This document shows positions 15,101 through 30,985 of a stretch of 64,000 bases of DNA, in pieces. Source of the DNA: Pratylenchus scribneri (taxonomy: Eukaryota > Nematoda > Chromadorea > Rhabditida > Pratylenchidae). The position numbers and the translations under genes are program-made. The notes beneath the pieces are model-generated. The model had not been told where the DNA came from and did no database searches. It saw nothing but the letters and a program-made list of their open reading frames with translations. Positions within the stretch are counted from its first letter, which is position 1, and every line of letters begins with the position of its first letter. The stretch is taken from assembly GCA_030063045.1 (NCBI GenBank), contig JAQSEB010000017.1, positions 1,240,001 to 1,304,000 on the forward strand, read 5' to 3'.

Positions 15101-18100
15101 AATAAATGGAGAAGCAAGGAAAGGAAATGGAAAAGAAGATAAAAGCGGTGAACAAAGCCATAAGAGCAAAGAAGCCGGAAGAAGGAATGGAAATGTTGGT
15201 GATTTGGAAAGAAATGGCAAAGGAAATGGAAACGAAGGGGGAATTAGAATCAATGGAAGTGGAGGAAATCAAGAAATTGGCAATGGGAGAAGTGAAATTA
15301 GGAATGGGGATAATCGAATGGCTGGAAGGCCCAATCAAAATGGAAAAGAAGCCGGGAAAGAAAATCGGAAAGGGAATGGTACGGTAGATGGTTTGGATGG
15401 TAGAAGTGAAGGAAATGACCAAAATGGAAAAGGCGAAGAGAATGGATTAAGAGGAAATGAAACTGGGGGCAGAGGAAATGGAAACGAAAGACGAGAAAAC
15501 CAAATTGGCCGGATAAGAGGAGGAGGAGAAGCAGGGAGCAAACTAAGGGAGGGCGGAGGACAATGGCCTCAATCCCAATGCCATCCTCAAGCAATTTGTG
15601 AAAATCTCGAAGTTCTATTCTCCCATTACTATTTTGATTTCTTCCTCATATTTTAGGGTTCACATCGTTGCCAATGCCCTCCAAATTGGTTCGGCGATGG
15701 GCAACATGTTTGTTCACCACCAAAAGGCATTTGCCCACAAAATTGCGCAAATCCTCGCGGCGCTGTTTGCCTCAGTTTGGCCAATAATTCTAAAATGGAT
15801 TCAATTTGTGAATGCCCAACAAATAGTCGATTGGATTCCAATTCAGGCAATTGCATTGGTAATAATTGCTTCATTTGTTCCAAACATTTGCCCAACATTG
15901 ACAGATATCGATGAATGCGCCGAAGGAAGGCATGGATGTGACCCAAAAGTCAGCCAATGTGTAAATTTGCCCGAAGGTCGCGGATTTGAATGCCGTTGCC
16001 TGCCTGGCTTCGAGGGAAGGGGTGGCATTTGTGTGGACATCGATGAATGCCAGAGAGGATTGGCCAGATGTGCCGGAAATTGTTTGAATCGACCGGGCAC
16101 ATACATTTGCCAATGTCCGGCTGGCTATGTGGGTGATGGCTATTCTCAATGCAAATGTAAAAGAAATCGAGATCTCAATTAAAAATTTTTTACTTTAGTG
16201 GAAGGCGAAATTGGTCGGCCAAAAACGACAACAACATCAATCCCTTGGCCACCGGAAGGGAATGGCGGTCCTGGCTGTCCAGTGGATTGGGCCGAAATGT
16301 GCCGATCCGTCAACAAAACATGTTTTGTGGATGATGAGGAAATGCCCCAATGCGGTTCATGCATTTTTGGTTTCCAACCAATGGCCGGCAAATGCCTTCG
16401 TTCGTTTTCCCTTTGTTTCAATATTTTTACAATTTTTAGCTGTGAATTCACTGGGAAATTGTGCGGATCCAATCAAAAATGATTGCCATCAATACGCGGA
16501 TTGCATCGATATTCCACCGGGCAAACATTTTTGTTCCTGTCAGCCGGGATTCATTGGCGATGGAATGCGATGTGATGGTAAGTGTCAATGCCGCCAATGA
16601 CCTAAAGGCTTTCCTTTTCATCCTACTGTACCCTCACTTTTTACCATATCATATCAGCCCGTCACACTATCAATCAAATATTGCCCCAATCTGCCTTTTT
16701 TAAATCAGCCCTTTTTCCTCTTACATATCTTTTACCTTTCACATTATTACCACATTTTCCCGCACATGTTCCTTTATCCCTATCCCGTTCATTGGGCCAC
16801 TGGAAGGCTTAGGCCCCCGACGGAGGCCCAGGACAAGATCCTAGACCCCATTATTTTGATCATTGTTGTTTAGGAAATTTCCATTTAACCTTTCAAATGC
16901 TCACTTTTAAAATTCATCACATCAGATGTTGATGAATGTTCATTGGCTGGAATTTGCGATGTGAATGCGATTTGCCGCAATTTGGTTGGCTCCTATGAAT
17001 GCCATTGCCGTCCTCCATTCCAAGGGGATGGCCATAAATGTGTTCGCCCACCAAAAACAACCACCCCAATGGCACAATCCATCACAATGCCATCATCCAC
17101 GTCCATTTTACCCTTTTCCTCATCTTCAACGCCAATTTCGCCAACCAACAAATGTTTAAAATGCGTCAATGGGGAATGTGTGAATGGAATTTGCAAATGT
17201 GCCACAGGATTTACGGCTGTTTCGGATGGATATTGTGGCGATGTGGATGAATGCCAACTTGGATTGGCCAAATGTGGGGCACAGGCAATTTGCTTTAACC
17301 TTGAGGGAACATACCGCTGTGAATGCCCGGAAGGGATGATTGGGGATGGGAGAGAATGTGTGGAGGCGGCAACCTCACAAAAACCACCTGAATTTGAAGG
17401 CAATTTAGCCATTCTTTTTTGCAATGTTTTTTATTTCTTCATTTCAGTTGAATGTTTGGCAAATGGGGCAATGAACGTGAAAATGGCTAACAAAAAAGAG
17501 AATCCACCGAGAGGACGAATTTTTGTTCAAGGACAAGCGCACAAAAGGCATTGCTCAAAGGAGGCAATTTTATATCAAAATTTGAGAAAATACGCCAATT
17601 TTTAGTTAAATCAACATAGAATGACTCCTTTTGATGAGTTTCTGATCCCGCAAACGGAATGTGATCTTCATATGAGCCAAAATGGCACTTTACATGCCAC
17701 ACTCGTACTTCAACCTCATCAGAGGTCATTCCTATATAAACTTCCTTTTAGTCCTAATCAAGGCTCACTCAATGGTTAAGGCTGTTTGGGACGAGAGCTG
17801 AAGGGCTATACTTTCGACCCGGGTCTTCGCCGGGAGCCTAAACCCCCGGTGGCCCAATGAATGGGATAGGGATAAAGGGGAACTCTGCACTGGACTTAAA
17901 GTATTATTTATTATTGGACGTGAATATCATTGGGGGCTGCTGGTTTATTAATGCGGGTTGAGGCAATATTTGATTGATAGGGTAGCAGGGTGATTGGGCA
18001 AACGTGAGTACTGGTACAGTAGGAGAAATAGGAAGGCATTTCCATCCTTTTCCTTTTCCAATTTTTGTTTCCAGTTCCATCCCTGCTCAATCGCACATTT

Positions 18101-19546
18101 TCAATGTGGAATGCCATTTGAAGCCAACAATCAAATCAAATTTGACTGTAGGCGAATTGAAACCAATTGGCCAAGAATTGACTGGGAAAGAGCCAGAATG
18201 GTTCAAAATATTCAAATGTGAAAAAAAAATGTAAAACATTTTCAGTCTTTTGGAAGTGAATGACCAATGGGGAAGAAGAGCAACCAGGGCAAAGGCTGGC
18301 GAAGTAGGCAAAATTGGAAAAATTTGAAGAAATTACTCACATTTTAAGCTTTTAACCCTGACTTTGAGCATAATCGGAAGGAACCAAAGTAGCCCAAAAA
18401 ACGAACCAATATTCCCCCGAAATTGTTATGCCATCAATTTGGACAATGGCGGCAGATATTGCCTAACGGATGAGGCCGGATGTGCTTATGAAAGGTGAAA
18501 GAGAAGGGGGATTTTATTGGTGATGGAATGTAATTTACAACGGGTGGTTTGTAAACCGGTTCAAAACCTTCCAAAAATGGTAATTTTGTCGGATCATAGT
18601 AAAAATGGGGTTATTATATGTAATCGAATATTGAGAGTTCAAAAATACTATTTGTTTATGATATGCACAGAGACCGGTTTGCAAACTGGTTCAAAAAATA
18701 TATCCAAAAATGAAACTATTAATTTTAGTGCACTTTTTCCCGATTGGACACTGCTGAATCCACTTTTAGCAAAAGTAAAATTCAACAAAAAATATTCATC
18801 ACCTCTACTATGTTTTCAGGCCAATTTCTACTCTTTTCGATGGCCCGAAACGAATACAATTCGTTTTGAATGCGATTGTACAATTTGCACAACAGGGAAA
18901 TGCCCAAAAGTGCGCAACATTTCTAACTAACCGTATTCCTCTATTATAGGCCCCTCTCTATTACTAGTTCCCCCTCACCCTCTAATAGTTAACCCCTTGA
19001 AGGAATTGAAAAATAAGAGCCCTCTCCTTCTAATAATAGTTCTTCTTTTAATAATAGTCCTCTTTTGAAGATTTTTAAGGTGAAAAAAGTAAAAATATTA
19101 ATTTTCACCACTTTGGAGGGTCTCTGAAAATATTAGCCCCGAGGCCATTAATAGAGGAAATACGGTCCCCAATCCTATCATTTTTCTAGGCCGATTGTGA
19201 ACGCCGAAAACGATTACGATATTCCAACCGTCGTAGCTTTCGATTGGTCCGGAATTCGGGAGAAAGAGATGATGGGAATAATTTGTTGGGCAATTCACGT
19301 GCATCCTCTTGGCTGGTTGTAATGGAAATTGAGGAGGCCGAAAGGAGGCATTGGAGGAGAAGAAAACGTGAATTGATGGGAACGGCGAAGGCATTAATGC
19401 CACGGCATTTTGCCTGGCTAAATTCCATTATACTTTTTGCATTGGCCATTCCGGCAACCATTTTTGCTTTCTTCATTTTCAGAAGATTCATCACAAGGCA
19501 TTTTGGCCAAGGAAACAGAGGACATTCCCTTCTAATTATTGAATGA
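3183..19546 (+). CDS. fbn-1: Giant EGF/mucin/ZP transmembrane matrix protein, FBN-1-like
   Basis: One very large spliced gene. The start at 3183 gives a signal-like hydrophobic N-terminus. An LDLa-like CDGKLDC segment follows (3440-3600), then about seven EGF domains, several calcium-binding (DIDEC), to 5200. Next come an E/G-rich stretch (5220-6500) and a Ser/Thr-rich mucin region (about 6500-13140), then a second cbEGF cluster (13200-17360) interrupted by an E/G/N-rich insert (14780-15550). The C-terminus is a ZP module: [13 protein letters not shown] (17450), [15 protein letters not shown] and DEAGC (18420-18490), and [18 protein letters not shown] (18834). A furin-like RKR...NRR site (about 19200), one TM segment (about 19430) and a short tail ending at TGA 19544-19546 follow. 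Known family: C. elegans FBN-1, an apical matrix ZP protein needed for epidermal and cuticle mechanical resistance. Exon limits in the N-terminal 400 bp are not fully resolved. MUA-3/MUP-4 was considered, but those have SEA and vWA domains rather than ZP. Confidence 0.8.
6835..7125 (+). repeat. 36-bp coding minisatellite in the mucin domain
   Basis: About eight near-identical tandem 36-bp units encode the 12-residue motif [12 protein letters not shown]. The reading frame is kept in every copy. Single changes (INQPAT, SLST, INRQAT) show low divergence, so the array is probably young or homogenised. It lies inside the Ser/Thr-rich, presumably O-glycosylated region of the FBN-1-like protein and is likely to vary in copy number between individuals. 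Confidence 0.9.
7690..11600 (+). repeat. Larger internal duplications in the mucin coding region
   Basis: Two scales of repeat are visible. A block beginning with codons for [19 protein letters not shown] recurs at about 7693, 8233 and 8761, spacing about 530-540 bp. A second block containing [17 protein letters not shown] to MAGFQTTLQ is present at 9209-9330 and again at 11220-11336 with virtually no differences, followed by related but diverged sequence. The reading frame is maintained throughout, so the mucin grew by in-frame segmental duplication. Confidence 0.8.
13366..13808 (+). repeat. 27-bp intronic minisatellite, array 1
   Basis: About 16-17 tandem units of CAATTACAAATCAGAATGGGG plus CAATTA (27 bp), with variants ending in ATAGTG instead of TGGGG. 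It fills the FBN-1-like intron that follows the exon ending near 13360 and precedes the exon starting near 13915. The unit length is a multiple of three and several frames lack stops, so it produces spurious ORFs. On this gene's sense strand it reads CAATTACAAATCAGAATGGGG, as in the other two arrays. Confidence 0.95.
16610..16850 (-). repeat. Interspersed ~300-bp repeat, copy A
   Basis: In reverse orientation this shares the family blocks: GGCCTAAGCC/CCATTGAATGGG-type head, GTGCGGGAAAATGTG, AATATTTGATTGATAG, and the tail TACAGTAGGATGAATAGG. It lies in an intron of the FBN-1-like gene between exons near 16575 and 16925. Antisense to the host gene, unlike the other four copies. Confidence 0.75.
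17754..18035 (+). repeat. Interspersed ~300-bp repeat, copy E
   Basis: Forward copy in an FBN-1-like intron ending at the exon near 18072. It contains the family head GTCCTAATCAAGGCTC, a GC-rich part with CTTTCGACCCGG that loosely resembles a Pol III B box, the block CCCAATGAATGGGATAGGG, and the tail TACAGTAGGAGAAATAGGAAGGC. The tRNA likeness is weak, so a SINE origin is only a suggestion. Confidence 0.75.
18931..19165. mobile_element. TIR element (MITE) family 2, copy 1
   Basis: The left end CCGTATTCCTCTATTA and right end TAATAGAGGAAATACGG are inverted repeats of about 17 bp. The interior matches the copy at 59.3 kb, including GAAAAATAAGAGC, CTAATAATAG, GATTTTTAAGGTGAAAAAAG and the region around GGTCTCTGA. 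It lies in the last large FBN-1-like intron, between the exon ending CPK and the exon starting ADCERRKR. No coding capacity. The flanks here do not show an intact TA duplication. Confidence 0.75.
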
Positions 19547-19872
19547 ATTACATTTATCTCCATATTTTTGGCACTTTTGGAACCAAAATTTGCTCAAATA
19601 TTTCAAAATTCATTCCAAAAGTGCCATCCATTCATATTCTATTGTGATAACTGATAATCAAGCCGGGTCCAAAATTATTTTTTACATTTAAATATTTATC
19701 CAATAAAGTGCAATCAATTAAATAAATTTGTTTATTGATCAAATCAAATATGCAATCAAATCAAGTCAAATATCCACACAATAAAATGCAATAAATTGAA
19801 TGATACAAGAAATAAAGGTATATGTATTATTCCACATTTGAGCTTAACCACCATCATCGTTCATCGATCGAT
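19547..19872. other. Convergent 3' spacer (FBN-1-like / TACC)
   Basis: AT-rich, with AATAAA-type signals near 19701, 19780 and 19810 for the plus and minus genes. No exon seen. Confidence 0.5.
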
Positions 19873-21482
19873 TTAATCATCATCGAATCCACCCTCCTCT
19901 TCTTCATCACTGTCCATTAGCTCATTCTTCATCAATTCTTGCACCATTTTGTTCAGCTCATCAATTTGAGTGTTCTGCAATGGAAATGGATTTAATTTAT
20001 TAAATGAAAGAAAATTATTTATATTTATTAAAGGTTAATTAAAATTGGGATTCATTATGCAAATTTAATTTGTTGAAAAAATAATGTCAAAAAAGTATAA
20101 TGGTTTAATGATTTTTACAAAATTAAACGGGTATTAAACCGTTTAAACCGATTTTAGCTTTTTGGATTTTGGTTAAAATTTAATTTAAAATTCGTAAGCC
20201 TAAACCAAATTGTTATAAAAGAAGTATTGTATCTCGACGCGATCTATCGTTTGGATTTACGATTTATGGTAATTGTTTGGGGTCTAGGATACCCTTGACA
20301 TTAAAATATTTTCCTAAAATAAATCAAATTTTTAGATTTATGAACGAAAGTGGACCAAAATTTTAAATTTGATTTTAAAATTACTAAAAATGTTTATAAC
20401 CCATTTTTGGTGCTATGAACTCACTTTTCCCTCGATAGTCATATTCAATGTCTTCAATTCGTTTTCATTCATTTTCAGCCGGCATCGAAGGCCCAATGTG
20501 TTCTCCTCGTGTTGTTTGATGATCCTTTGAATTTCCATATTCGCTTCATTCAATTGCGCCGCAGCCGAATCCCTCAATTCTTGATATCGGCCCAAAAGTC
20601 GCTCATATTTGGTGGTTTCCTCTTCCAGAAGATTCTTCAATTCTTCCTCGCTCTAAAATGAATAATTAAATTAATTTTAAAAAATAATAATCAAACATTT
20701 TTGAGTAAAACGCAATTTTCTCGCATTTTTTCATAGCGTTTGAACAAATCCGAATAACTATTCTCCAATTGGCCGAATTCATCGCGCAATGAGTCCCGTT
20801 CCTTGGTCAGCTCGGCCACAAGATCCGGCGAAAATGTGCGCATTAATTGGGGCGTTGTGAGGCCATTGAATCCATCCACGAAATGTTGACCACCATTCGA
20901 ATCATTTTTGAATAATTGTTGGGCTATTTTAATTAATTAATTTTTTTTAAAAAAATTTTTGGGTACTTTTATTATTCATCTGTTTGGTGAATTCATCCAT
21001 TTTGGAGAGTAACAATTGGGCAGCCTTCATTTTCAATTTACAATAGGCCAATTCCTCGTTTTCCGCCTCTTTCTGTTCAGTCAGCTTGAACGCCCATTCG
21101 GACTCTTTTTGTGCGAATAATTTCAGCATTTGCCGTTGAAGCTCTTCCATTGGATTTTCCACTCCTTCCATCTAAAAATGGCATTTATATTTAATTTAAT
21201 TAAGCACATTTCAAACCTGTTGAACTTGTGCGAAAATGGCTGCAATTTCCTTGGATGTTTGATTGTTATTATCGACGGTGACGGTTTGCTGACGGGCTCT
21301 CTTCTTGACCACTGTTTGAGTGTTAACCGCCGCTAAATTTCCATTTTGCATTGGTGTTGAAAAAATTCCTGACATTCGAGTTGGCGGTTGCCTAAAATAA
21401 AAATAAATAAGCAATTAAATTGAGAAAAAACTTACATAAATTTAGTCGTATCATCAAAAGTTAATGTAGCCGAACTATTCAT
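19873..21482 (-). CDS. tac-1: TACC-domain coiled-coil centrosomal protein
   Basis: Six exons (21436-21482, 21217-21391, 20967-21171, 20697-20923, 20425-20652, 19873-19974) sum to 327 residues. The C-terminal two thirds are coiled coil and match the TACC domain: LENSYSDLFKRYEKMRENC, then YERLLGRYQELRD, LNEANMEIQRI and the terminal IDELNKMVQELMKNEL, the counterpart of the conserved IEELTKICDELI end. TACC proteins bind chTOG/ZYG-9-type microtubule polymerases at centrosomes; C. elegans TAC-1 pairs with ZYG-9. The N-terminus is short and charged, as in nematode TAC-1, not the long vertebrate form. The last intron (19975-20424) holds a diverged copy of the GTTTAAACC dispersed repeat. Confidence 0.88.
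20105..20300. repeat. Dispersed AT-rich repeat (GTTTAAACC type)
   Basis: This segment of the TACC intron shares ordered blocks with 44.13-44.29 kb: CCGTTTAAACCGATTTT, GGTTAAAATTTAATTT, TCGACGCGATCTATCG, and GGGTCTAGGATA. Related, more decayed pieces occur at 1-180, 18540-18720 and 35215-35320. No ends or target duplications were defined. Confidence 0.5.
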
Positions 21483-22228
21483 TTTGCGTTTAATTTAATC
21501 TATAAATTTGTGTTTTAATTAATGTGGATTAATGATGGATTGTTTATGATTTAATGCTCGGGTTTATATATTCCAAGCTCAATAAAAACCGTGTTTGCGC
21601 ATTTCACCAAAAAAGTCAGTTATAATCTTATTATAATATTTTAAAAACCATATTTTTGCTTGCTTAACATTTATAAATTTATTTTAAAGTGCTTTTAAAG
21701 ATTTTTCAAAATGCTGATCCCGAAAACATAAATTGGCTTTTAGGTTTAATCCCTCCCTATTATCCCTATAAATAGTCGGTCGAAAGCTCGAAAGCGAAAG
21801 AAATGCAAACGAACGAAACTCGAAAGACGAAAGTCGAAATTCGAAAAGCGAAAACCGGCGGTTTGGATAAAATGTTCTAAAAAAGACGTTTTATCCCGAA
21901 TCGATTTTTTTATTGTGAAATTGAAATTTGAAATCAGAATCAGCTAAAGTTTGGATTCCGATTCCGAACCTAATAACCTAAACCTTAACGAAAGCCAAAG
22001 TCAACCAAAAGAAAGCATTAAAAATGATGCCTGTATGTAAGCCCAGGCCGAATAGCCAATAGCCTGACTAAAATTTTGCGCTCAACGTATATTATAAGTT
22101 CAGCAGTTTCATTAACTAAATATTATTTTTAAATCTATATTGGTTTATCATAAGCATAAGTCACTTATCGCATAATGCATACTATATTTTCAGTTTAAGC
22201 TTTATTAATTTTCATTTTTAGAGTAAAA
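21483..22228. other. Divergent promoter region (TACC / calnexin)
   Basis: No exon. It includes a GAAA/CGAAAG-rich simple repeat at about 21780-21860. It should contain both promoters. Either gene might be trans-spliced: TTTTTAG sits just upstream of the calnexin ATG. Confidence 0.45.
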
Positions 22229-24555
22229 ATGATAATGATCTTCAAAAAATCTTTGATATTCTTTTTGATTCCATTGTTAATTTCTGCGCTTATTCAACAA
22301 TCGTTGGGAACTGGTGAAAATGATGATGATGAATTCGCGGACACGATAATTGGTGGTGATGAACGTGAAGGCGATGTTGAGACGGAACAACCAAAACAGG
22401 TAAAAAGATATTTAACAATGTAAAAAATTATTCCATTTTTTTGAAGAAGTATTATGCACCAAAGTATCAATCACCGAGGATCGATCCTACCAAAACACAT
22501 TTCATTGAATTGTTCGATGATCAAAATGCAATCGGCAAAAAATGGTTCAAGTCCGAATCGAAGAAAGAAGGAGCCGAGGAAGCAATATCGAAATATGACG
22601 GTTTATTTATCATAGCAAAGATCAGAGCCCATTTTAAACATTTTAAGGTCAATGGTCAATTGGTAAACCATCAGACGTGATTCTCGAAAATGATTACGCT
22701 CTAATTGTTCGAACCAAAGCAAGGCACCACGCAATTGCGGCAAAAATGCAAAAAGCATTCAAATTCGACAAGAAACCATTGATCTTTCAGTAAAATTTTT
22801 TACCTATTTAAATATCAGTAATATTTTTATTCAGATATGAAGTCAAATATGAACAAGGACAAGAATGTGGTGGAGGTTATTTGAAATTGTTGGAATCAAA
22901 GGTTGCCGATGATTTGAAACAATTCAACGACAAGTCCCCATATGTAATCATGTTCGGGCCCGACAAATGTGGAATGTCATCCAAAGTAAACCACTCACTC
23001 AGATTTGGGTTATTCTAACACGATTAATTTCAGATTCATTTTATCCTCCGGCATAAAAACCCAAAGAATGGATCAGTGACGGTAAAATTAAATGTGATTT
23101 TGCATTTATATTTTTTAAAGGAACATCATGCAAAACAATCGAGCAAATCGCTGACCAATTATTTTGAGGATAAGAAAACTCATCTATACACTCTGACAAT
23201 CAATCCACTGGACAATACTTTCCGCGTTTCAGTCGACAAAAATGTATTGATGTCTGGCAATTTGCTGAATGTATAATTTATATATAATCAATTTTAATGA
23301 TTATTTATTCAGGACCTTGAACCGCCAATTACGCCGCCCAAACAAATTCCGGATCCGGAGGATAAGAAACCTGAAGATTGGGACGACCGAGCAATGATCG
23401 ACGATGCGGATGCGAAAAAACCGGAAGATTGGGATGAAAACCAACCAAAGGAAATTTTGGACGAAGATGCGACGAAACCCGATGATTGGCTCGAAGAAGA
23501 GGAGCCGTTGATTCCTGACATAAATGCAGAAAAACCGCTGGATTGGGACGATGAAATGGACGGAGAATGGGAGCCGAGAAAAGTGGCAAATCCAAATTGT
23601 GAAGGCGTTTCGGGATGTGGAAAATGGACTCGTCCAATGAAGCCGAATCCACTCTACAAGGTTTTTTGATGTGAAAATATTCTTTAAAATAAAATTAAAT
23701 ATGATTTAGGGAAAATGGTCGCCACCAAGAATTTCGAATCCGGCTTATAAAGGTCCATGGACACCAAAACTTGTGGATAATCCGTAATTCTATCATTTTT
23801 ACAAACAATTAATAATGTTTTTTAGTCATTATTTTGATGGAATCAATTTGGAGCCAATTTCTGTGGTTGGAATCGAACTGTGGACAATGAGGTTAGAATT
23901 TAAATATTATTTTGTAAATAATCATAAATTACAGTTCTGGAATTATTTTCGACAACATCATTTTGACGGATGATGAAAATGTTGCCTTCTCCTTGGCCGA
24001 ACAAACATTCGATGTCAAAAAAGCGCAGGAAACAATTTACCAAAGTGCCACGGCCGAATCCAATGGATGGCTGAAGAATTTGCTGGAATTGACCGAGGAG
24101 AAGCCATGGTAATAAATTTGATGATTTTAGTACATAATAAATTTTTTAGGCTCTGGGTTGTCATCATTGCCGGCTTGCTCATTCCGATTATTCTGATCTC
24201 AATTTTCTGCTTTGGACGCAAAACCACAAAGCCCGACCACAAAAAGACTGACGAGCCAATCGAAGATGAGCCCATGGAAGAAGTCAACCGAGAAGAATAT
24301 GAGGAACAGCAAATGGCCGCCGGCGAGGAGGATGGAGGAGAGGCAACGCAACCATCGACCACTGCATCATCAACGACATCATCGGCCAAAAGCAGCAAAC
24401 CATCAACACCAGTGGTCGAGAAGAAGAAGAACAAGAAGAAGACGGAAGAAGTCCACGACCAAATTGATGAACCGCAGCCATCAACATCGGGAGTCCCGCC
24501 GGAAAGTCATTCGCCGCAACCCACCAAACGTGTTCGGGCCCGCCGTCAGGATTAG
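22229..24555 (+). CDS. cnx-1: Calnexin, ER lectin chaperone
   Basis: Eleven exons (22229-22399, 22447-22600, 22648-22789, 22835-22985, 23034-23081, 23121-23270, 23313-23660, 23710-23783, 23826-23891, 23935-24108, 24150-24555) encode 627 residues, close to the family size. It has a signal peptide, then the lectin domain with [24 protein letters not shown] and KKTHLYTL. The P domain has motif-1 repeats ([14 protein letters not shown] and three relatives) and motif-2 repeats (GxW...NPxYKG). A TM segment ([18 protein letters not shown]) and an acidic Ser-rich cytosolic tail ending KRVRARRQD follow. Calnexin binds monoglucosylated glycoproteins with Ca2+ and cooperates with ERp57. Two in-frame ATGs (22229, 22235) precede the signal core; either could serve. 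Confidence 0.96.
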
Positions 24556-24960
24556 GAAGAAGACAAAATAAATTGATGAATGGAATCTTATATTTGTTTA
24601 TGTGACCTTCATCATAAATTGTCCCTTCCATTTTTTTTGTTATTGCTCATTTTTGATAATCGTTTTTCGTTTCCTCCACTTATTTTTTTGAACCAAAATG
24701 ATTTTTTTTTCGATTCCACCGAACCAATATTTGCTTATTATTATAAAACATGATGACATTTTCCCTCATTCGTTATATTCGCCTGCTGCTGGTCAAATTT
24801 ACGAATAAAATTACTATTTTTCATCTTTTAACTTCAGCAAATAATAAAGTTATTTTTATTATTAATATTTTTATATTGCGAAGGATTTATTCATCAATTT
24901 ACATTACAATTTTACGAAATTGATATTATATTGATTTTTTGATTTATTTTTATATCCATT
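24556..24960. other. Spacer between calnexin and the BTB gene
   Basis: AT-rich 3' UTR/promoter sequence. No exon or repeat recognised. Confidence 0.45.
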
Positions 24961-26514
24961 ATGGAGAGCGGCCATCAATATGTAAAATTGAATGTTGGCG
25001 GTGCACTCTTCCAAACAACACTGGCCACCCTGACCAAATATGATTGCATGTTCAGGGCAATGTTTTCAGGACGCAATGAGGTTTTTGTTAATCATTATTA
25101 ATTGATAAAATTGGAATAATTTGAAGGTTTTTCGGGACGCGGACGGCTATGTACTGATTGATCGATGTGGAAAACATTTTGGACGTATTTTGAATTTTAT
25201 GCGTGAAGGATCAACTCCATTGCCGGAATGTCGAATCGAAGTGCAGGAAATTTTGGTTGAAGCGAAATATTATTTAATTCAGGTTATTTTTCATTTTCTT
25301 GTTAATAATTATCAAATTAATTTTCAGGAATTAAGCGATCTTTGCATCTCATGGCTTGCCAATTTGGATAAATCATTGCATGAACCGGTCGGCCTTTGTC
25401 AAGTTCCCGTGGTGATGTCGATCAAACAAGTGGAAAGAATTTTACATAATTGCACTGGACGAGTATGGGAATGGAAATTTATTTAATAATTTAAATGCAA
25501 TTTTTAGCCGGTAATTGAACTCCTACTAAACAGGTTTATTCACTTGATTTTCTTTTTTAAATTTTTTTATTTCCAGAAACAACACTAAATACGGCTACAA
25601 TGAAAAATCCGATGAAAATTTTCTTCGGTTGGTTATAATTTAAAATATTTAAAATTGCATCAAAAATTTCAGCAATCAAGAATTATTCGACAAATTACTC
25701 CTTCGCTTTAACAGTTCCAAAAACAGCAATGTTCTCTTCATAAAAAGTTCATTTGTAAAATGTTTAACAAATTTAATTTGAAAAATTAGATCTCGGTATC
25801 GGCAGTTCAGAAATTTGTCAATGGACCTTTTATGGAAATTCGAACCGAAAAGTGGAAGTAAGGAACACCATATCAAAAACAATAATTTGAATATTTTAGA
25901 TTTCATGCACTTCCATTGTTTATGCACCGGACAAAAAGCAAACCAAAGTGGAATTCCCAGAAGCTCGAATTTATGAAGAGGTGGGGAAAGACTTTTTAAA
26001 TAATGCAAAATATTTCATTTCTAAGACCCTAAATGCCCTGCTCACATTCAACCAGTATTCCGGTTCCGGCGTTTGCGTCCATTGCAAAAATGAGGATGGG
26101 GAAAAAGCAGTGGCGGAAAATATTGGTGGTCGAGGGAATGTGAAAATGATTGCGGCCGACTATGCTTCAAATGGACGAATTGATTGGCGATTGGTTAGTT
26201 ATAAAATTAATTGAATTTGGTGCAATAAAGTTCTAAATATTAATCTAAAACTTAGGAGGATTCCATATTTTCACCATTTAATATTCGAATATTTTATTAA
26301 TTTCCCTCTTTTTTCAATGGCACAGGAACAACTGGCATTTAGCTTGGCATTGAATGGGGCGGAGGAGAGCGCCGGCAGCAGTAACACAATTGGTGGCCGA
26401 GCAAATCGTGGGGGAGGAGGAGGTCATGATTTCCTGGGACCGAGCACCTCCAACGGTGGACCAAATCCCAAAATGTCGCCCTCGAAAACAGAAAATGATG
26501 GGAACGAAGATTGA
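24961..26514 (+). CDS. BTB/KCTD adaptor, BACURD (KCTD10/13/TNFAIP1) type
   Basis: Nine exons (24961-25080, 25127-25282, 25328-25462, 25508-25533, 25577-25627, 25673-25746, 25790-25857, 25900-26193, 26326-26514) give 370 residues in frame, including a 26-bp exon. The N-terminal T1-type BTB has [14 protein letters not shown] and [15 protein letters not shown]. The BACURD C-terminal block follows, with [47 protein letters not shown] and IDWR. Relatives act as CUL3 adaptors; human BACURDs target RhoA. The last exon adds a Gly/Ser-rich tail absent from vertebrate members. The start ATG lies directly before the BTB core. No C. elegans symbol is assigned with confidence. Confidence 0.93.
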
Positions 26515-27071
26515 ACATGATCATAAGCCTGCATAATTAATTCATCCAATTTTGACATTTCATTCATTTTTTATTAGAATTCCATTAATTCCCATTCTAG
26601 TCTCATTTTCCCATTTTTTAATGATCACACAAATATATGACCCGTGAACCGTTTCCAATTCTAATCCACATTTTTAAGACAAATATTTTTATTGTAATTT
26701 GCGATTAAAAATTAGTTTAATAAAAAATAATAAAATGAATTAATTAATAATTATCAACTCTTCACATTTGTAAACCCGGGAGGGGAAGGGAAAAAAATAG
26801 GAGAAATTGGTCTATTGTGCTGGAAAAAATAATACTTTAAAATAGGACAAATTGGTGAAAATTAAATTATGCGGATGATGAGATTTTTGTTTTTATGGAC
26901 ATAGGCAAAATTTGAGGAGAAGAAAATTGGCTAGTTAAAGGAAGGAAGAGTGGAAAATGCAATTGGCTGCTGAAGAGGGAAGAATTTGGCTTCAAAATTA
27001 GTTTATTCCTTTGGGGAGCCCATGTTTAAGTCAATTCGGCCATAATTCACCCTCCCTTGGCAGTATTATTT
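26515..27071. other. Convergent 3' spacer (BTB gene / plexin-domain gene)
   Basis: AT-rich sequence with AATAAA-like signals for the plus gene near 26720. No exon seen. The final exon of the minus-strand plexin-domain gene begins at 27072. Confidence 0.5.

Positions 27072-30985
<3,914 letters not shown>

Noticed and set aside
18072..18230. SEA domain in the FBN-1-like C-terminus, which would suggest MUA-3/MUP-4
   Set aside because: The surrounding cysteine pattern ([25 protein letters not shown]), the furin site and the TM segment fit a ZP module better.
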